A stretch of 64,000 nucleotides of DNA from Siphonodentalium dalli (taxonomy: Eukaryota; Mollusca; Scaphopoda; Gadilida; Siphonodentaliidae), in assembly GCA_032622095.1 (NCBI GenBank), contig CP136068.1:122887989-122951988 (forward strand), in the 5' to 3' direction. The position numbers and the translations under genes are program-made. Positions 24,255-35,719 of the stretch are shown here, piece by piece; positions within the stretch are counted from its first letter, which is position 1; each line of letters begins with the position of its first letter. Under the pieces are notes generated by a model that was not told the DNA's origin, searched no databases, and saw nothing but the letters and a program-made list of their open reading frames with translations.

Positions 24255-25400
24255 ACCCCCATATACTATAACAAGAAAACCATAATCAGAAATAGTAACG
24301 CCCTCAAGATCATATTATTAGCCATAAATATAAATTATAATATAAAATATATTGGTTACATGAATGCACCGCCTCAGAATTCCGTTAAAACAACTAATCC
24401 TTTAAATTATTACAAAAAACTACGGCTTATTACTGCATGTTTCTCATTCACCACACCAGAAAGCTTCTAAATGCGGATCAAAAATCGGAGGCATTGTGTT
24501 CCCGCAAGAGTGCATGACCCAGCCATTGTTCATACCTAAACATCGAAAGCAATTAACGCGGTCATAATAGTTACATACTGCAACTATAAGACATCCAGCG
24601 AATACACACCCCACGAAAACCCGAAATGTGTTGTCATGCGAGATATCACATCGCTATAGCTCAATTTGACACGGCCAGATTAGCCTTCCTACAATATCCT
24701 AAAACAATAAAGCTTCTCAAATCATCGGCATAGTCAACAGAACTTTCACGAACTTGGACATCGACACTTTCTAATCGCTCTACATAAGCATGGTCAGACC
24801 TATCGTCGAATACTGTAACTCTGTAACAGATGCCCATTGTTAACAAGGCCATATGAACATATTTCTTCACTCAGAGGGTGGTAAATAGCTGGAACTTTCT
24901 GTAAGACTTCGCTGTTGAGGCTCCAACCCTCGATCAATTCAAAATATACATAGACTCATTCTTCTATTATATAAAATACGAGTTCGACGACAAATAATAT
25001 GTTAAAGTGACTCACAAGTATATCGAATGACGATACATATATTTGTAAACAAGCATTGCAAATAATGTTATTGGGACGAAAAGTCGCAAGACTAGTTCCG
25101 TATTATGATGATGATGATATGATTGATAGAACAAACCACTATTATGATGATCGTGTCGTTATTTGTTTAAAATACATATCAATTAACATATACGCACCCG
25201 TTTCCTCATTAAAATCAACATATTTCGACCATTTTAGGGGAACTCCGCGAATTCGGGGACCTCCGCAAATAGACCTCCGCAAATAGGGACCTACTGCGAA
25301 TTGTCACAACCGGAAAAACCCATTATCTATAAATAAAACGCCCAGCGAACCATAGCTATCTAGAATATCTAGGACAGTACACACCCGAGGGCGTTAATGA
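24255..25400 (+). mobile_element. Decayed LINE-like element with 3' region
   Basis: It comprises a 5' segment shared with 7318-7600 and 12000-12230, the reverse transcriptase remnant at 24672-24997, and a 3' region (25010-25315) with a GATGAT microsatellite shared inverted with 11430-11735. Sequences near the two edges, TAACGCCCTCAAG (24296) and CGAGGGCGTTAAT (25388), are mutually inverted. Either this is coincidence or the LINE relic was caught in another element. Confidence 0.65.
24672..24997 (+). pseudogene. Reverse transcriptase C-terminal relic (CR1/jockey-like)
   Basis: Three conserved LINE blocks are readable, in broken frames. ARLAFLQ lies at about 24675. LYISMVRPIVEYCNS is encoded at 24778-24822 and corresponds to the family's LYKxLVRPxLEYxxS block. 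From 24860, YFFTQRVVNSWNFL, a stop, then a continuation including DQFKIYIDSFF, ends in TAA at 24995-24997, matching the typical C-terminal QRVVNxWNSLP...FKxxLD block. Frameshifts and an in-frame stop show it is dead. The identification rests on motif memory of the family; a protein search would confirm it. Confidence 0.75.
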
Positions 25401-25589
25401 AGAATAGAGCATGCAGTCACAAATATTCCAGCCCAATGAAAACAGATGTTTATATGCAGTGTGGTCCACTCAAGCAGATAAAGTCCTCTCATGATCTTGA
25501 GATATGATATTATGGATATATGAACTGAACTTTTGAAAAAAATATATTTTATAGAATCCGGCCCGATCGTCCAGGGGGTCGGAAAAAAA

Positions 25590-26127
25590 ATTCAGGCACG
25601 TATGGCATTTTTTCCCTTTCGATAATTTTTTGTACCCACCCACCCCCACCGCCAAATTTTTTTCCGTTTTCGGCAGTTTTTTCCGACCATTTTTTTACAC
25701 CCACCCCCCCCCTTTTAACACTAAAACAGAGATTTGCGGGGAGAAATTCACTGTAAACAGCTGTATATGAATTTCTGTGCATACTATTTATCATGGATGT
25801 TAACATGCACATGTAAATAGGAATGAGTCATTTTTAGGTCATTCGGCCAAAAAAACATGGCTGCCAGCGGCCATCTTGGATTTCAAAATTTGCAACAAAA
25901 TACAACACGATAACTGCCTGCAGTCAGTTTACCAGTTAGAATTACATTATTCCTCTCATTCAAACTGATTCAAAGTGGTTTTGAAGCCCAACTCATTGCC
26001 AAAAACACTAAAAAAAACAAGCAGGAAATTTTTTTTTAGTTGCGGAAAAAATTGCTTGTTGGTGGCTTTGACCACCTACCCACCCCGGCATACGTGCCGG
26101 AAGAATTTTGTTCACCCCCCCCCCCTG
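25590..26127 (+). repeat. Dispersed repeat E, copy 1
   Basis: It matches 37282-37681 on the same strand, including GAATTTCTGTGCATACTATT, an ACATGGCTGCCAGCGGCCAT palindrome and GGAAAAAATTGCTTGTTGG, and ends in a poly-C tract. This copy has ~120 bp extra (C-rich, 25634-25755) that the other lacks. Confidence 0.85.
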
Positions 26128-26619
26128 ATGGATGCAGAAGAGTATTCGCTGCATGATAGTATATCCTTTTCCGTGCACAGTCAGATAGCAATGGGCGATG
26201 TGTTTTGCGTACCTGGCGGAACTGGCCGTATATAAGTTACGTGTTTACGGACTTGGGGATTGGAACTTTGGTACATCCAGATCCATTCTGCACGATAGTG
26301 TAACAACCATCTCGTTCGGACTCCAGGGGCGGTACGCAGAAATGTGGCTAGATGGTCTCCGTTGGGGGGGGGGGTGTCCACCTTGGGAAATTCCAACTGC
26401 ACCCCCCCCCCCCTTCAGTCGGAATCACACCAACACAACTTTTTGCATAATTCCATTTGTACCCCCCTTGAATCAGAATCACAGACCAAACACAAGTTTT
26501 GCATAATTCCATTTGCACCCCCTTGCACATCAGTCCTCAGGCCAAATATTCTATGTATTCATAAACTATGTTGTTCTATATGCCCGGTATAAGAAAATTC
26601 AGATACTTTAACCTGAGAA
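26128..26619. repeat. C-rich region with ~60-bp tandem units
   Basis: Poly-G/C tracts near 26367 and 26401 are followed by 2.5 imperfect copies of a unit containing TTTTGCATAATTCCATTTG and a C-run (26395-26540). No gene. Confidence 0.6.
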
Positions 26620-27480
26620 TTGCATAAATCCTAACATCTAGTATCCTACTCCAGACTAATGCACACGGCTACGGGTAAGACATCAGGACATTGTGTCCGT
26701 CCATGTTTGTTAAGCCCGGTGTGAGAAAATTTGGAAATCTATACAAGAAAATAGCAAATCCTAGCATCTAGACTGGCCTCAACTGAAGCTTCCCTAGTGT
26801 TGGAAATTTCAAACCTCATACTCCCTCTTAGGTTGGAAAATTCTTCAACTGATGACCATTTCAGTCCACAAGTTTGACCGAATGTACTAAACTATTGTTT
26901 TGTTAAACTAATTAGCAGTTTTGTATTGGTCACGGGGGAGGGACAGTGACACACAGGGCCGACCATGGTTCGGCCCGGTGTTCGAAAATTTTGAAATCTG
27001 AACAAGAAAATCGCAAAATCCTAGCATCTAGACTAGCCTCAAGTCTTCTTAGAGTTGGAAATTTCAAACCTGACACCCCCCCCCAACTTAGTTTGTAAAA
27101 TTTCCAAATGATGACAATTCCAATGACAATGTTGACCAAATGTATGACAATATTGTTTTCTTAAATTTAGTAGCAGTTTTGACTAACCACGGGGGAGGAC
27201 CAGGACACATGCTTTCTAAGTGTTGGAAATTTCCAACCTGTCACCCCCCTAAGGTTGGAAAATTTCCAACTGATGACCATTTCAGTCCAAAATTTTGACA
27301 AAAAATAGGAAAATATGCAAATATTGGTCCAAAAACAATTAATTCCCCCCAATAAATTGTTTGAAAATCAAACGACAAGAACATTTTCAACCCATTGTTG
27401 GTGTGAAATGAAATTTCCAACTGTTGAAAATTTTGACCAAAGTTGGGGGGGGGGTGAGACACCCCCACACCCCCCTCTAG
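26620..27480. repeat. ~250-bp degenerate tandem repeat with GTTGGAAATTTC motif
   Basis: CCTAGCATCTAGACT at 26761 and 27012 marks a ~251-bp period; partial copies lie on both sides. Units share GTTGGAAATTTC, a C-run, AACTGATGACCATTTCAGTC and CACGGGGGAGG. Similar GTTGGAAATTTC/C-run sequence is scattered at 37690-37900, 41210-41420, 52290-52420 and 62720-62860. Confidence 0.75.
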
Positions 27481-27563
27481 CCACATCCCTGGCGGTACGG
27501 TCGGTGATACAATGTGTGTGTTCGCGTACATGCATATAGCAAATCCGACCGTATAGCGTATGC

Positions 27564-27934
27564 GTTAAAGACATATTATGGACTTGTTCGGTGCGTGAAA
27601 CTGATAAGTTAGTATTCAGGCGCTATGACAACAGGAGGAATGGAACATTCTACTAACATCGCCGACAATTTGAAGCAAATCGACCATACCACTCTATAGA
27701 AAACATCGCCAGAACTACGTTCAATTGTAAACATTTACTACTCGATTCGGGACGCATCTATAGGCGATAAACTAACGAAAATGATTTCGCCACCGAGAGT
27801 CACTGAATTTAATTCATATTTTAGAATGACGGTGTGTGTTGTCAATTTTGATATACTATTTGTAAAACCTACTGAACAAGATTATTCTCCATTTATATTT
27901 GATCACCATACAGGGGTGTTTCACATCACTTTAA
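27564..27934 (+). repeat. Dispersed repeat F, uninterrupted copy
   Basis: It matches 34873-35139 plus 35598-35719, for example TACTACTCGATTCGGGACGC, CCACCGAGAGTCACTG and ACAAGATTATTCTC. It lacks the foldback element that splits the other copy, and so serves as the empty-site reference. Confidence 0.85.
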
Positions 27935-30370
27935 TATATCCACTTCCGCCTTAGCTGGCAACTTGTCCGATCGCCCATGGATGCAGACACAATTGCTAGT
28001 AAGCTGGCCATAAGTGCCGTTACATGTGCTCCGAGTACTAAATTGTCACCCCCCCCCCCCATAAATATCTTTTCCATTAGGAGAGTTAACAGCCGAAGGA
28101 GGTATACAGATACACATTAGCGATGCCTCCACCTGGAAGGCAGCTACTAATTTGGCACTTTTGGGGAGCTTGTGAAATAGTGCATATTTATTGTGAATGC
28201 TAGTTTTCCTCTCCGCCAAAGCGTAAAAAACATATCAACAGGAGTTCTAAGACCTTACCTTCCATGCGGGTAAGCTATAGCACTTTTTGGAGGGGTAAAA
28301 TAAGCACTTCTTGGGGTCACCATGGCTACTTTGAAGGGTATATTTACCCACCAAAAGAGACTGTGTATCACTCTGGTGGCATTAAGATATTATTTACCTG
28401 AAGTGGCAACCTAACATTTTGGAGTGGTAAAATCAACCAAACAGACAAAATAATATTCTGATAATTTGTTTCTGAAAATTATTTTTTGCCATTACTTCCC
28501 ATCAAATCGTTAGTAATCATGATAAGGTTTTTGCGGGGCTGATGTTCGGTATATGTCTGCATGTGTGACCTAAATTCCTTCGAAGGGTGTCTATAATCGA
28601 AATCCTTGCAAGGTACGTCATCAGACTAAACTAAGTTAAGCAACAATTGATCAGAAATATTCACTGACGTCGGAGAAGGAAACCTGGTTCAATATTATGC
28701 AAGCTTATGCTAAATCCATTCTATTTATGGGTGTCGCAGAGAAAGTTGTTTAAATGGATTTACTATATATAAACATAGTCACATTGTGCTAATTCCCGGC
28801 TGTCAAAATATTGTGAAACGCCCATTGATCTGGAATAAGAACACGAATTAATATCAACGAAGAAGGGCTGAGATTTAATCTGAGGGTGTACTCTATACGT
28901 TTGTCAACTCCCAATACCGTGAATTGGATACATTTAATATCTATTCAGGATTCCAGATCTCCAGTAACAACAACAATATATAGTTCAATACATTTTTGCA
29001 TCACGAGCTGTTTCCTTTGAAAACACACGTTTTCTTTTCTCATGATCGTGCGTGAGAATGTGTTATAGACCAACCAATCATAAATAGGGACGAGACTAGC
29101 GTCCCAGAGGAAAGTTATGTTACCAGAGTGATAGTTTTCAGGCAAGAGCCTGTCTAGCAAATACTCTCTAAGTAGGGTACTTTGACAATTTCGGGGTATC
29201 ATACCACCTGAAAATCACACAATCGGGTAAAAATAAGCAAATAAACCTTAACTGACCATCTAATTACGGATAGAACGGAGCATGAGGTCACCATATCCGA
29301 AATAAAAAAATTATGTTATTTTTGTGATCATAATCACTGGATCGTGAAATAGTATTGCAGTATACTGGGCGACGGGAGCAATAAGAAAACCATCACTCTG
29401 AAACAGACTGGCCGGTCCCCAGAGGGACCGAGGATATCACCTCTGTTCAAAATGATTCTGACTCTCCTTACAAGTACAGGAGCATATGTTCCCTAATGAT
29501 AGTTAACATACAAAGTTTCACAACACGAATGAATAAAAACTTTGACGGATGTCGCATAAATGTCTAAGTAAAAATGGGGACAATTCTACTAAAGTAAATC
29601 AAATAGACTGATGATAGTTGCAGGTGTCAAATTTCAAAACAATTGACTTGGAAATAAAGGAGTACAAGTTGGGACGAAATCATGGATGTTGCGACAAAAT
29701 TCTAAGTCGAAAACGGGAGATAACTATTATGTGCCAAGTTTTAAAACAATTGAGGGTGGCATAAAATATATTCACCTCGGGGACCAATTGTTCGACATAA
29801 GATAAAACAAGAACTGGCCATCCCCTCTTCCGTGTCAGTGTTAAATATATCTCGAACCGGTGAACTGGTAGTTTTGTGAACTCCCTCGGTATAATAGCGA
29901 CAACGCTTAAATGGACACAATTTAAGGTACTCGTAGTGGGTAAATATAACAAAATATATATGTCTGTAAAAACATCACCACTAAGAAGAACATATATTTA
30001 TTACATGACCCTACCCTTATTACATTCAATAAACCCATTCTATAAATTGTGATATTAAAAGATCGTTGCAAAACAGGAAATAGTGACAGGTGACCGTTGA
30101 CTTCCGGTTTGTCGTCTGTTTACATTCCGTACGCTACGATTCAAAATATTATGTCTTCCAATATTTTTCCAACAAAATATAATGAATGAAGAGTTTGAAC
30201 AATTATTTAATTAAATATACGCCATGAAATACGTCAAAGATTCTAAAGTTATTTATCTGGGACTATTTCTTTACGCGGGCAAACAACACATAGTTACGTG
30301 AAACGACATCGCAGGCCTTATAGTAGCCGATCTTAGTTTATGTCCCATTTACCGAGGTTTTGGATCATGT
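27935..30370. other. No gene supported; one weak exon-like ORF
   Basis: Mostly AT-rich single-copy-looking sequence. A minus-strand frame at 28945-29202 (85 codons) is preceded by a plausible acceptor (TGATTTTCAG) and reads like coding sequence, but I recognise no domain and no partner exon. Treat it as a low-confidence exon candidate only. Confidence 0.25.
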
Positions 30371-30546
30371 AATAAATAGAATCTACAACTCGTCCGCAGT
30401 TTATAGCGGAATTTACAAAACTCGTGCAGTAAATTAGGTCTCGACCTCAACAAAGTCTCGGTCGGAGTCGGTCCAGACCTAATTTACTGGACTCGTTTTG
30501 TAAATTCCGCTATAAACTGGGGACGAGTTGTAGATCCTCTATTTAT
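30371..30546. mobile_element. ~176-bp foldback element
   Basis: Left AATAAATAGAATCTACAACT and right AGTTGTAGATCCTCTATTTATT are inverted copies. The arms continue through CAGTTTATAGCGGAATTTAC and CAGTAAATTAGGTCT to a centre near 30458. Confidence 0.85.
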
Positions 30547-31156
30547 TGTGTGCCTCCTATGTGGAGAACCTTTCCTAGAACATACACGATGTCACGAAGC
30601 GCGAGAAATGTTCACCAGACTCCTTGTTAGTAATCATAACTTGGAAACAGAGAAAGGCCGGCATAAACAGCGAAAAAGAAACCTCCAGTTAAAAACACAC
30701 TCTGTACAATGCGCGATCAGGACAGTGTTGAAACTGGAATGCATGTTGTTATTGCGTTTAGTGCATACTCCGATCTAAGGCAAAGACTATATCGAGATAT
30801 TGAAGATTATGACTACGAATATTCGAACAAGAGTGTATGACAGTGAATAATTTCAAAAGATTATGAGAAATGATAATGTAAAGATTATAAATACCGTATG
30901 CAACATGATTCTTTTTTTCTTCTTCAGAAGGGGATCTTTGAAAACTTTGTAAAGTTGCTGAGAAAAACCTGACACGGTGGTCGAATGATGATTCGCATAT
31001 AACATTTATTAAACGCACTGTATATCATGTTGTGATTTACATGGTTAAGCATTATGTAGCTTGCAACTGCCTATATAATTGGTGTATTGCAATTAATATT
31101 CTATTCTATTCATAACCATACATTAAACATGCATGCATGTCAATTAAGACGTTGGA

Positions 31157-31276
31157 AACTATTTCTTCACGCAGAGGGTTGTCAATAGCTGGAATTCTCT
31201 ACCAGATTTTATTGTTGACGTAAAAACCCTAACCAAATTCAAAATGTTCATAGACTCATTATTCCATGATAAATAA
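31157..31276 (+). pseudogene. Reverse transcriptase C-terminal fragment (CR1/jockey-like)
   Basis: The open frame encodes YFFTQRVVNSWNSLPDF from 31160, then a VKTLTKFKMFIDSLF segment and a stop at 31274-31276. This is the conserved C-terminal block of CR1/jockey-type LINEs and is in better condition than the relic at 24860 (no internal stop). Upstream similarity stops at ~31157, so this is a 5'-truncated insertion. It is followed by a 3' region to ~31426 ending in a GAT microsatellite, as in the 25-kb copy. Confidence 0.8.
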
Positions 31277-31426
31277 CTATCAATAGGATGACAAAACACC
31301 AGAATGAACTCTATATACATGCGTATTAATTCAGCATATGCAGGTATAGTATATCAACATTGTAATTGTAATGCATGAAACTATAAATCGAAAGACTTGT
31401 TTCTAAAATATGATGATGATGATGAT
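31277..31426 (+). mobile_element. LINE 3' region with GAT tail
   Basis: It continues the fragment above. AAGACTTGTTTCTAAAATATGATGATG resembles the 3' region at 25080-25110 and ends in (GAT)n. The tail abuts the 3' end of a SINE on the opposite strand. Confidence 0.6.
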
Positions 31427-31512
31427 TTAATTTTTGAGACGGTGCAATTTTTTTTAGACTGAGTGGGATTTGAACCCCGTCCCATGACGGCGAACACGCA
31501 TTGCGACTCAAA
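31427..31512 (-). mobile_element. tRNA-derived SINE, 5'-truncated
   Basis: The minus strand reads GACTTTGAGTCGCAATGCG, then the B-box-like GGTTCAAATCC, then an A-rich link and TTGCACCGTCTCAAAAATT. This is the same order as the SINE at 32190-32330. The A-box part is missing. Confidence 0.7.
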
Positions 31513-32189
31513 GTCTCCTATATATATACTATAGAGACACTGATAGAGACCTTAAAATGTGCATATACGTGTAGTGTCCTAAGTGCGACGTCAGAATACA
31601 GCGGCCATTTGAGCTTCCTTTTTTGAGGTTGCTTCGGTGATCGTGTGCAGAGTCCGAAGCCGCCATCGTCATATTGGCCACAAGCCGCCGCCAGCCATAT
31701 TATCTCCAACGCCAGCCACATGAAAACATCTCCGCCGCCGGAATTGTAAAATGGCTGAGCCATGGCATGGACTTATATGTTAAGGACAACTGTACTGCGA
31801 ATCACAAATAACTAAACCGCATTGCCTAATACTGGCATTCTCGTATGGACATCCAGTCCATGGCTGATGGTTGGATATACATACACCATTTTATATACAA
31901 ACTTGGCAATCCCTGCCAGTCCTTTACTGACTCCTTCGTGTATTTCGCCATAATGGAAAAGCCCAACACCAAAAGACTTCTATGGGTTCACAACAAACGC
32001 CAAAAACAAGCGGGTGCCTATAACCGGGGATTAGGACAATTTCTGAAACGAAATACGCTGAATGATAACGTCTCAGACGGCTGAGCCGCCATATTTCGTC
32101 AGCCACGAACGTCGCTTCTGAGCCGGCTTAGCTAGATAACCAGCCACGAAAATTGGTTGAGCCAGCCGTGAAAACTAGTTGTCGTGGCT
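31513..32189. other. No gene supported
   Basis: Includes a CpG/GCC-rich patch (31600-31750) with several GCCGCC and GCCAGCCA motifs and ORFs up to 81 codons without recognisable domains. Confidence 0.3.
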
Positions 32190-32330
32190 TCGGATCTAGC
32201 CGTGTGGTATTGACGTCGGACTTTGAGTCGCAAGGCGCGCTCGCCATCATGGGCCAGGGTTCGAATCCCACCCAATCAAGTAGATGTGAAATCCCAAAAA
32301 AAATTGCACTGTCTCAAAAATCAAATTTGT
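32190..32330 (+). mobile_element. tRNA-derived SINE
   Basis: The head resembles a tRNA gene: A-box-like TAGCCGTGTGGTA at 32197-32209 and B-box GGTTCGAATCC at 32258-32268, as in an internal RNA polymerase III promoter. The tail has an A-run and TTGCACTGTCTCAAAAATC, shared with 31427-31512. The cloverleaf is not intact, so it is not annotated as a functional tRNA. Confidence 0.75.
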
Positions 32331-32815
32331 GTTTATTTACTCAAATTGATGGTGTTTTTACCTTACACATGCACATATTTTAACCTATTGCTAAAAAGGG
32401 ACACAGCTATCCTGTTAAAATGGGTATTTTACCTTTACAACCATAAATATTTTGGTTTTAAAGGTTTTGTCACTAGTTTTGTAGGCATATTTTTCAGACA
32501 TGTGCTTTGTTTGTTTATTTTTTGTGGGTGTACTTGATCAGCGTTCTCTCAGTTCCGGTGCAGACACAATGAGAGACCCTTACCCGGCCAACAACACATT
32601 ATTTAGTAGAATTTACAAGATTTTCATCAATTTTGGGGGTGGGTGTCCCAGACCTGGGTGGAAAAAACTTACGGTCCCGGTGGGTGTCCCAGACCTGGGT
32701 GGAAAAAACTTACGCTCCCGGGGTGGTGGGTCCCCAAAACTGAAAAACAAAAAATTTCCACCTTGTATCCGTAATTTTTTTCCTGACCCCCCCCCCTGGC
32801 CAGACTCCAAAATTT
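32331..32815 (+). repeat. Dispersed repeat D, plus copy
   Basis: Inverted relative to 9270-9778. The segment GGGTGTCCCAGACCTGGGTGG is doubled in this copy (32641-32705) with only small differences between units. It directly follows the SINE. Confidence 0.8.
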
Positions 32816-32894
32816 TACTTAACCTGTATTTTGTGAAAGTGACCCTACAACCCTAATTTAGTTCCATTTAGTTCAGTAGAACTAAAGTTATAAA

Positions 32895-32935
32895 ATATGA
32901 ACTGACGGAGAGACGGACGGACGGACCAAAACATA
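32895..32935 (+). repeat. ACGG-type tetranucleotide repeat
   Basis: GACGGAGAGACGGACGGACGG, followed by ACCAAAACATAATACGTCCC. Such ACGG blocks often sit inside invertebrate non-autonomous elements, but no element ends could be defined here. Confidence 0.55.
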
Positions 32936-33247
32936 ATACGTCCCGTTTGATTTTTTTCCGGTATGATGTCATATCGCGTTCCTTACATTCAATTTGAGAG
33001 ACCGAAATATAAATATTCCGCTGCTCAAATAATTAGTTAAGATCATTAAAACAAAAGGTAAGACAGACTTTGCTATTGGGCCCAAAACGGCAAACATTAA
33101 TTAGCAACACTTTCTGGTTATGGTGGCAACTATAGTATGTTTTCCACTTGCGGTCGCCATTTCGGTAGCCTTTGGTGGGGAGTACAACTTCCTTTCATTG
33201 GGCAGTGACATTACAAAAATATACACACGTGTATACATTTCAAAAAT

Positions 33248-33708
33248 GTGACCCGCCATATCAAAACCAGTCGTAAGTCGGGATTTTTTTTACCCTGTGC
33301 CAATGCATTCTCTTATATATGCGAGTCGACCATAGGTCGCCTCGCATATATAAGAGAATGCATTGGCCTAACAATTTTTTACAATTTTAATAATTTGTTC
33401 TTGTATTCTTTAACAATTTTATAATTTCACCCATACAGAGCCCCAGACAAACATGAGCAGACGATACCCTTCTATATATATGCTTCTATATATGTGTGGG
33501 GCTCCCTGCAGGGTAATGGATGTTTTTTATTTTATGTCCTAAAAAGTGTAAGAAACATTTATTTAAAAATAATGATAAAAAATTGTTAGGCCAATGCATT
33601 CTCTTATATATGCGGGGCGACCAATGGTCGACTCGCATATATAAGAGAATGCATTGGCACAGGGTAAAAAAATCCCGACTTACGACTGATTTTGATATGG
33701 CGGGTCAC
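33248..33708 (-). mobile_element. 460-bp foldback element, copy b
   Basis: Complete: starts GTGACCCGCCATATC, ends GATATGGCGGGTCAC, flanked by AAAT on both sides (4-bp duplication). The AT-rich centre is inverted relative to copies a, c and d. It holds two 69-nt hairpins with 27-bp stems. Confidence 0.93.
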
Positions 33709-34146
33709 AAATTACCAATCCCATTTAAAGGTCGAGTCACATACAAGAGGAACACATGTGGAATTTCGAATCCTCTTTTATTTGTGCTCGTGAAAATCGG
33801 CCTGGCACGTAGGCTATATAGCTAATTTTATTCGGCGAGTTATGTAAAATCACCAGGGTGCCTACTTTACCGCAAAAATGCCATTAAACGTCTGATTTTG
33901 TGAAAACTTGTCTAGACATTACAACAGTGACAACTTGATCTAAATAATGTTCCCACTGAAACGTGGATCAATATTAATGCATTCCATACTCCACGTGTGA
34001 TATATGTATGGGCTGATGTCTATAGGATACTGTGCAACGTGGCTGTGTGGTTTCGTTGAGGGGTCCAACCAAGCTTACAGTGTCGACCGCCACCGTACCA
34101 TGTGGTTTAGATGCTGTTTTTACAAGATTCTTCTAAATAGGAGAAA

Positions 34147-34402
34147 CTAGTTGATGTGCCCGACTTCGTCCGGGTTATTTAGGGATTTCTTTGTGATCGC
34201 CTTCGATCGGTCCAGAACATGCCTATATGAGCGTATATGTCAAGGTCAAGGACACGGTCGCACGTGAAATTGGACCCGCCCACATTGTTCCCGGGATCAA
34301 AGTAGACTTACATACTAAAATTTGATTCGGATCGGTCGAGCAGATTTCGAGTCTATAGCACACACACATACACACAGACAGTGTTCCAAATTATATAGTA
34401 GA
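34147..34402 (-). mobile_element. Minimal 256-bp non-autonomous Helitron
   Basis: The minus strand starts TCTACTATATAATTTGGAAC with a TG microsatellite. It ends with hairpin CCCG-gacgaagt-CGGG, seven to eight bases and CTAG. It is bounded by A (34403, minus) and T (34146, minus), the A|T target of Helitrons. No tandem core is present, unlike the element at 6297. Confidence 0.85.
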
Positions 34403-34872
34403 TTACATGTACAGTAATAATTTTGGCCCCTACAACATCAGTCTGTCACACGGTTATCCGAGGATCATGCTTACACCAACCTATAAATTACCGCATTTGC
34501 TATATATAATATAGAGTTAAGTTTAAACGTTTAGCTTTGCTCGTTGGTCCCCAATTTTTCCTCCCGAAATCCCACCGCGATCCAAGATGGCCGCCGTGGT
34601 CCATTCAGGCACACTCTTAAATTAATTTCAACAAATGAGTATAAATTCTTCATAATATGTTATAATTTTGATCTTAAATAAAATTGTGTAGAAATGTATG
34701 TGTCGGTGGAATTTTCTCAACATTGACTACGAGTGCATATGTGAGTATATTATAGTTAGTAGATATTCTATTTGAGACACAAACCTCGCAAAAAGCCGGC
34801 AGCAGCTTAAAACTTTATGCTACAATGTGTTTGTGTCAAAACTTAACAGCATATATAATTGCGTATCACGGA

Positions 34873-35139
34873 GTTTTAAAGACATATTAAGTACTTGTTC
34901 TGTTGCTTGAAACTGATAAGATCGTATGCGGGCGCTATGCCAACTGGAGGGACGAATAAGATTCTACTAACATCGCAGAAAATCTGAAGAAAATCGACCG
35001 TACCACTCGACAGAAAACATCGTCTGAACAATGCTCAATTGTAAATATTTACTACTCGATTCGGGACGCATCTACATGTATATCGACAATAAACGAAAAC
35101 GATTTCTCCACCGAGAGTCACTGCATTTAATTAATATAT
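34873..35139 (+). repeat. Dispersed repeat F, left part of interrupted copy
   Basis: Homologous to 27564-27830. It continues at 35598-35719 after a foldback insertion. Confidence 0.85.
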
Positions 35140-35597
35140 GTGACCCGCCATATCAAATCTAGTCGTAAGTCGGGATTTTTTTTACCCTGTGCCAATGCAT
35201 GCTCTTATATATGCGAGTCGACCATAGGTCGCCTCGCATATATAAGAGAATGCATTGGCCTAACAATTTTTTATCATATTTTTTAAATAAATGTTTCTTA
35301 CAATTTTTAGGACATAAAATAAAAAACATCCATTACCATGCAGGGAGCCCCACACATATATAGAAGCATATCGAAGAGTGTCGTCTGCTCATGTTTGTCT
35401 GGGGCTCTGTATGGGTGAAATTATAAAATTGTTAAAAGAATACAAGACAAAATTATTAAAATTGTAAAAAATTGTTAGGCCAATGCATTCTCTTATATAT
35501 ACGAGGCGACCTATGGTCGACTCGCATATATAAGAGAATGCATTGGCACAGGGTAAAACAATCCCGACTTACGACTGGATTTGATATGGCGGGTCAC
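35140..35597 (+). mobile_element. 460-bp foldback element, copy c
   Basis: Complete copy with GTGACCCGCC/GGCGGGTCAC ends, flanked by ATAT on both sides. It is inserted in repeat F; the uninterrupted paralogue at 27564-27934 defines the insertion point. Confidence 0.95.
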
Positions 35598-35719
35598 ATA
35601 TAAGAATGACCATGCGTGCTGTCTATCTGGATATAATATTTCTAAAATTTACTACTTTGAACAAGATTATTCTCTATTTCTATTTAATCACCATACCGGG
35701 GTGTTTCCCATCACTTTAA
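35598..35719 (+). repeat. Dispersed repeat F, right part of interrupted copy
   Basis: Homologous to ~27826-27934 (AAGAATGAC..., ACAAGATTATTCTCT, ATCACTTTAA). Confidence 0.8.

Noticed and set aside
24255-25400. LTR retrotransposon
   Set aside because: No direct terminal repeats, primer-binding site or gag/integrase motifs. The RT relic has the LINE-type C-terminus.
32197-32268. Functional tRNA gene
   Set aside because: A- and B-box-like sequences are present, but no consistent cloverleaf or acceptor stem can be drawn. The tail matches a second, truncated copy, so it is a SINE.
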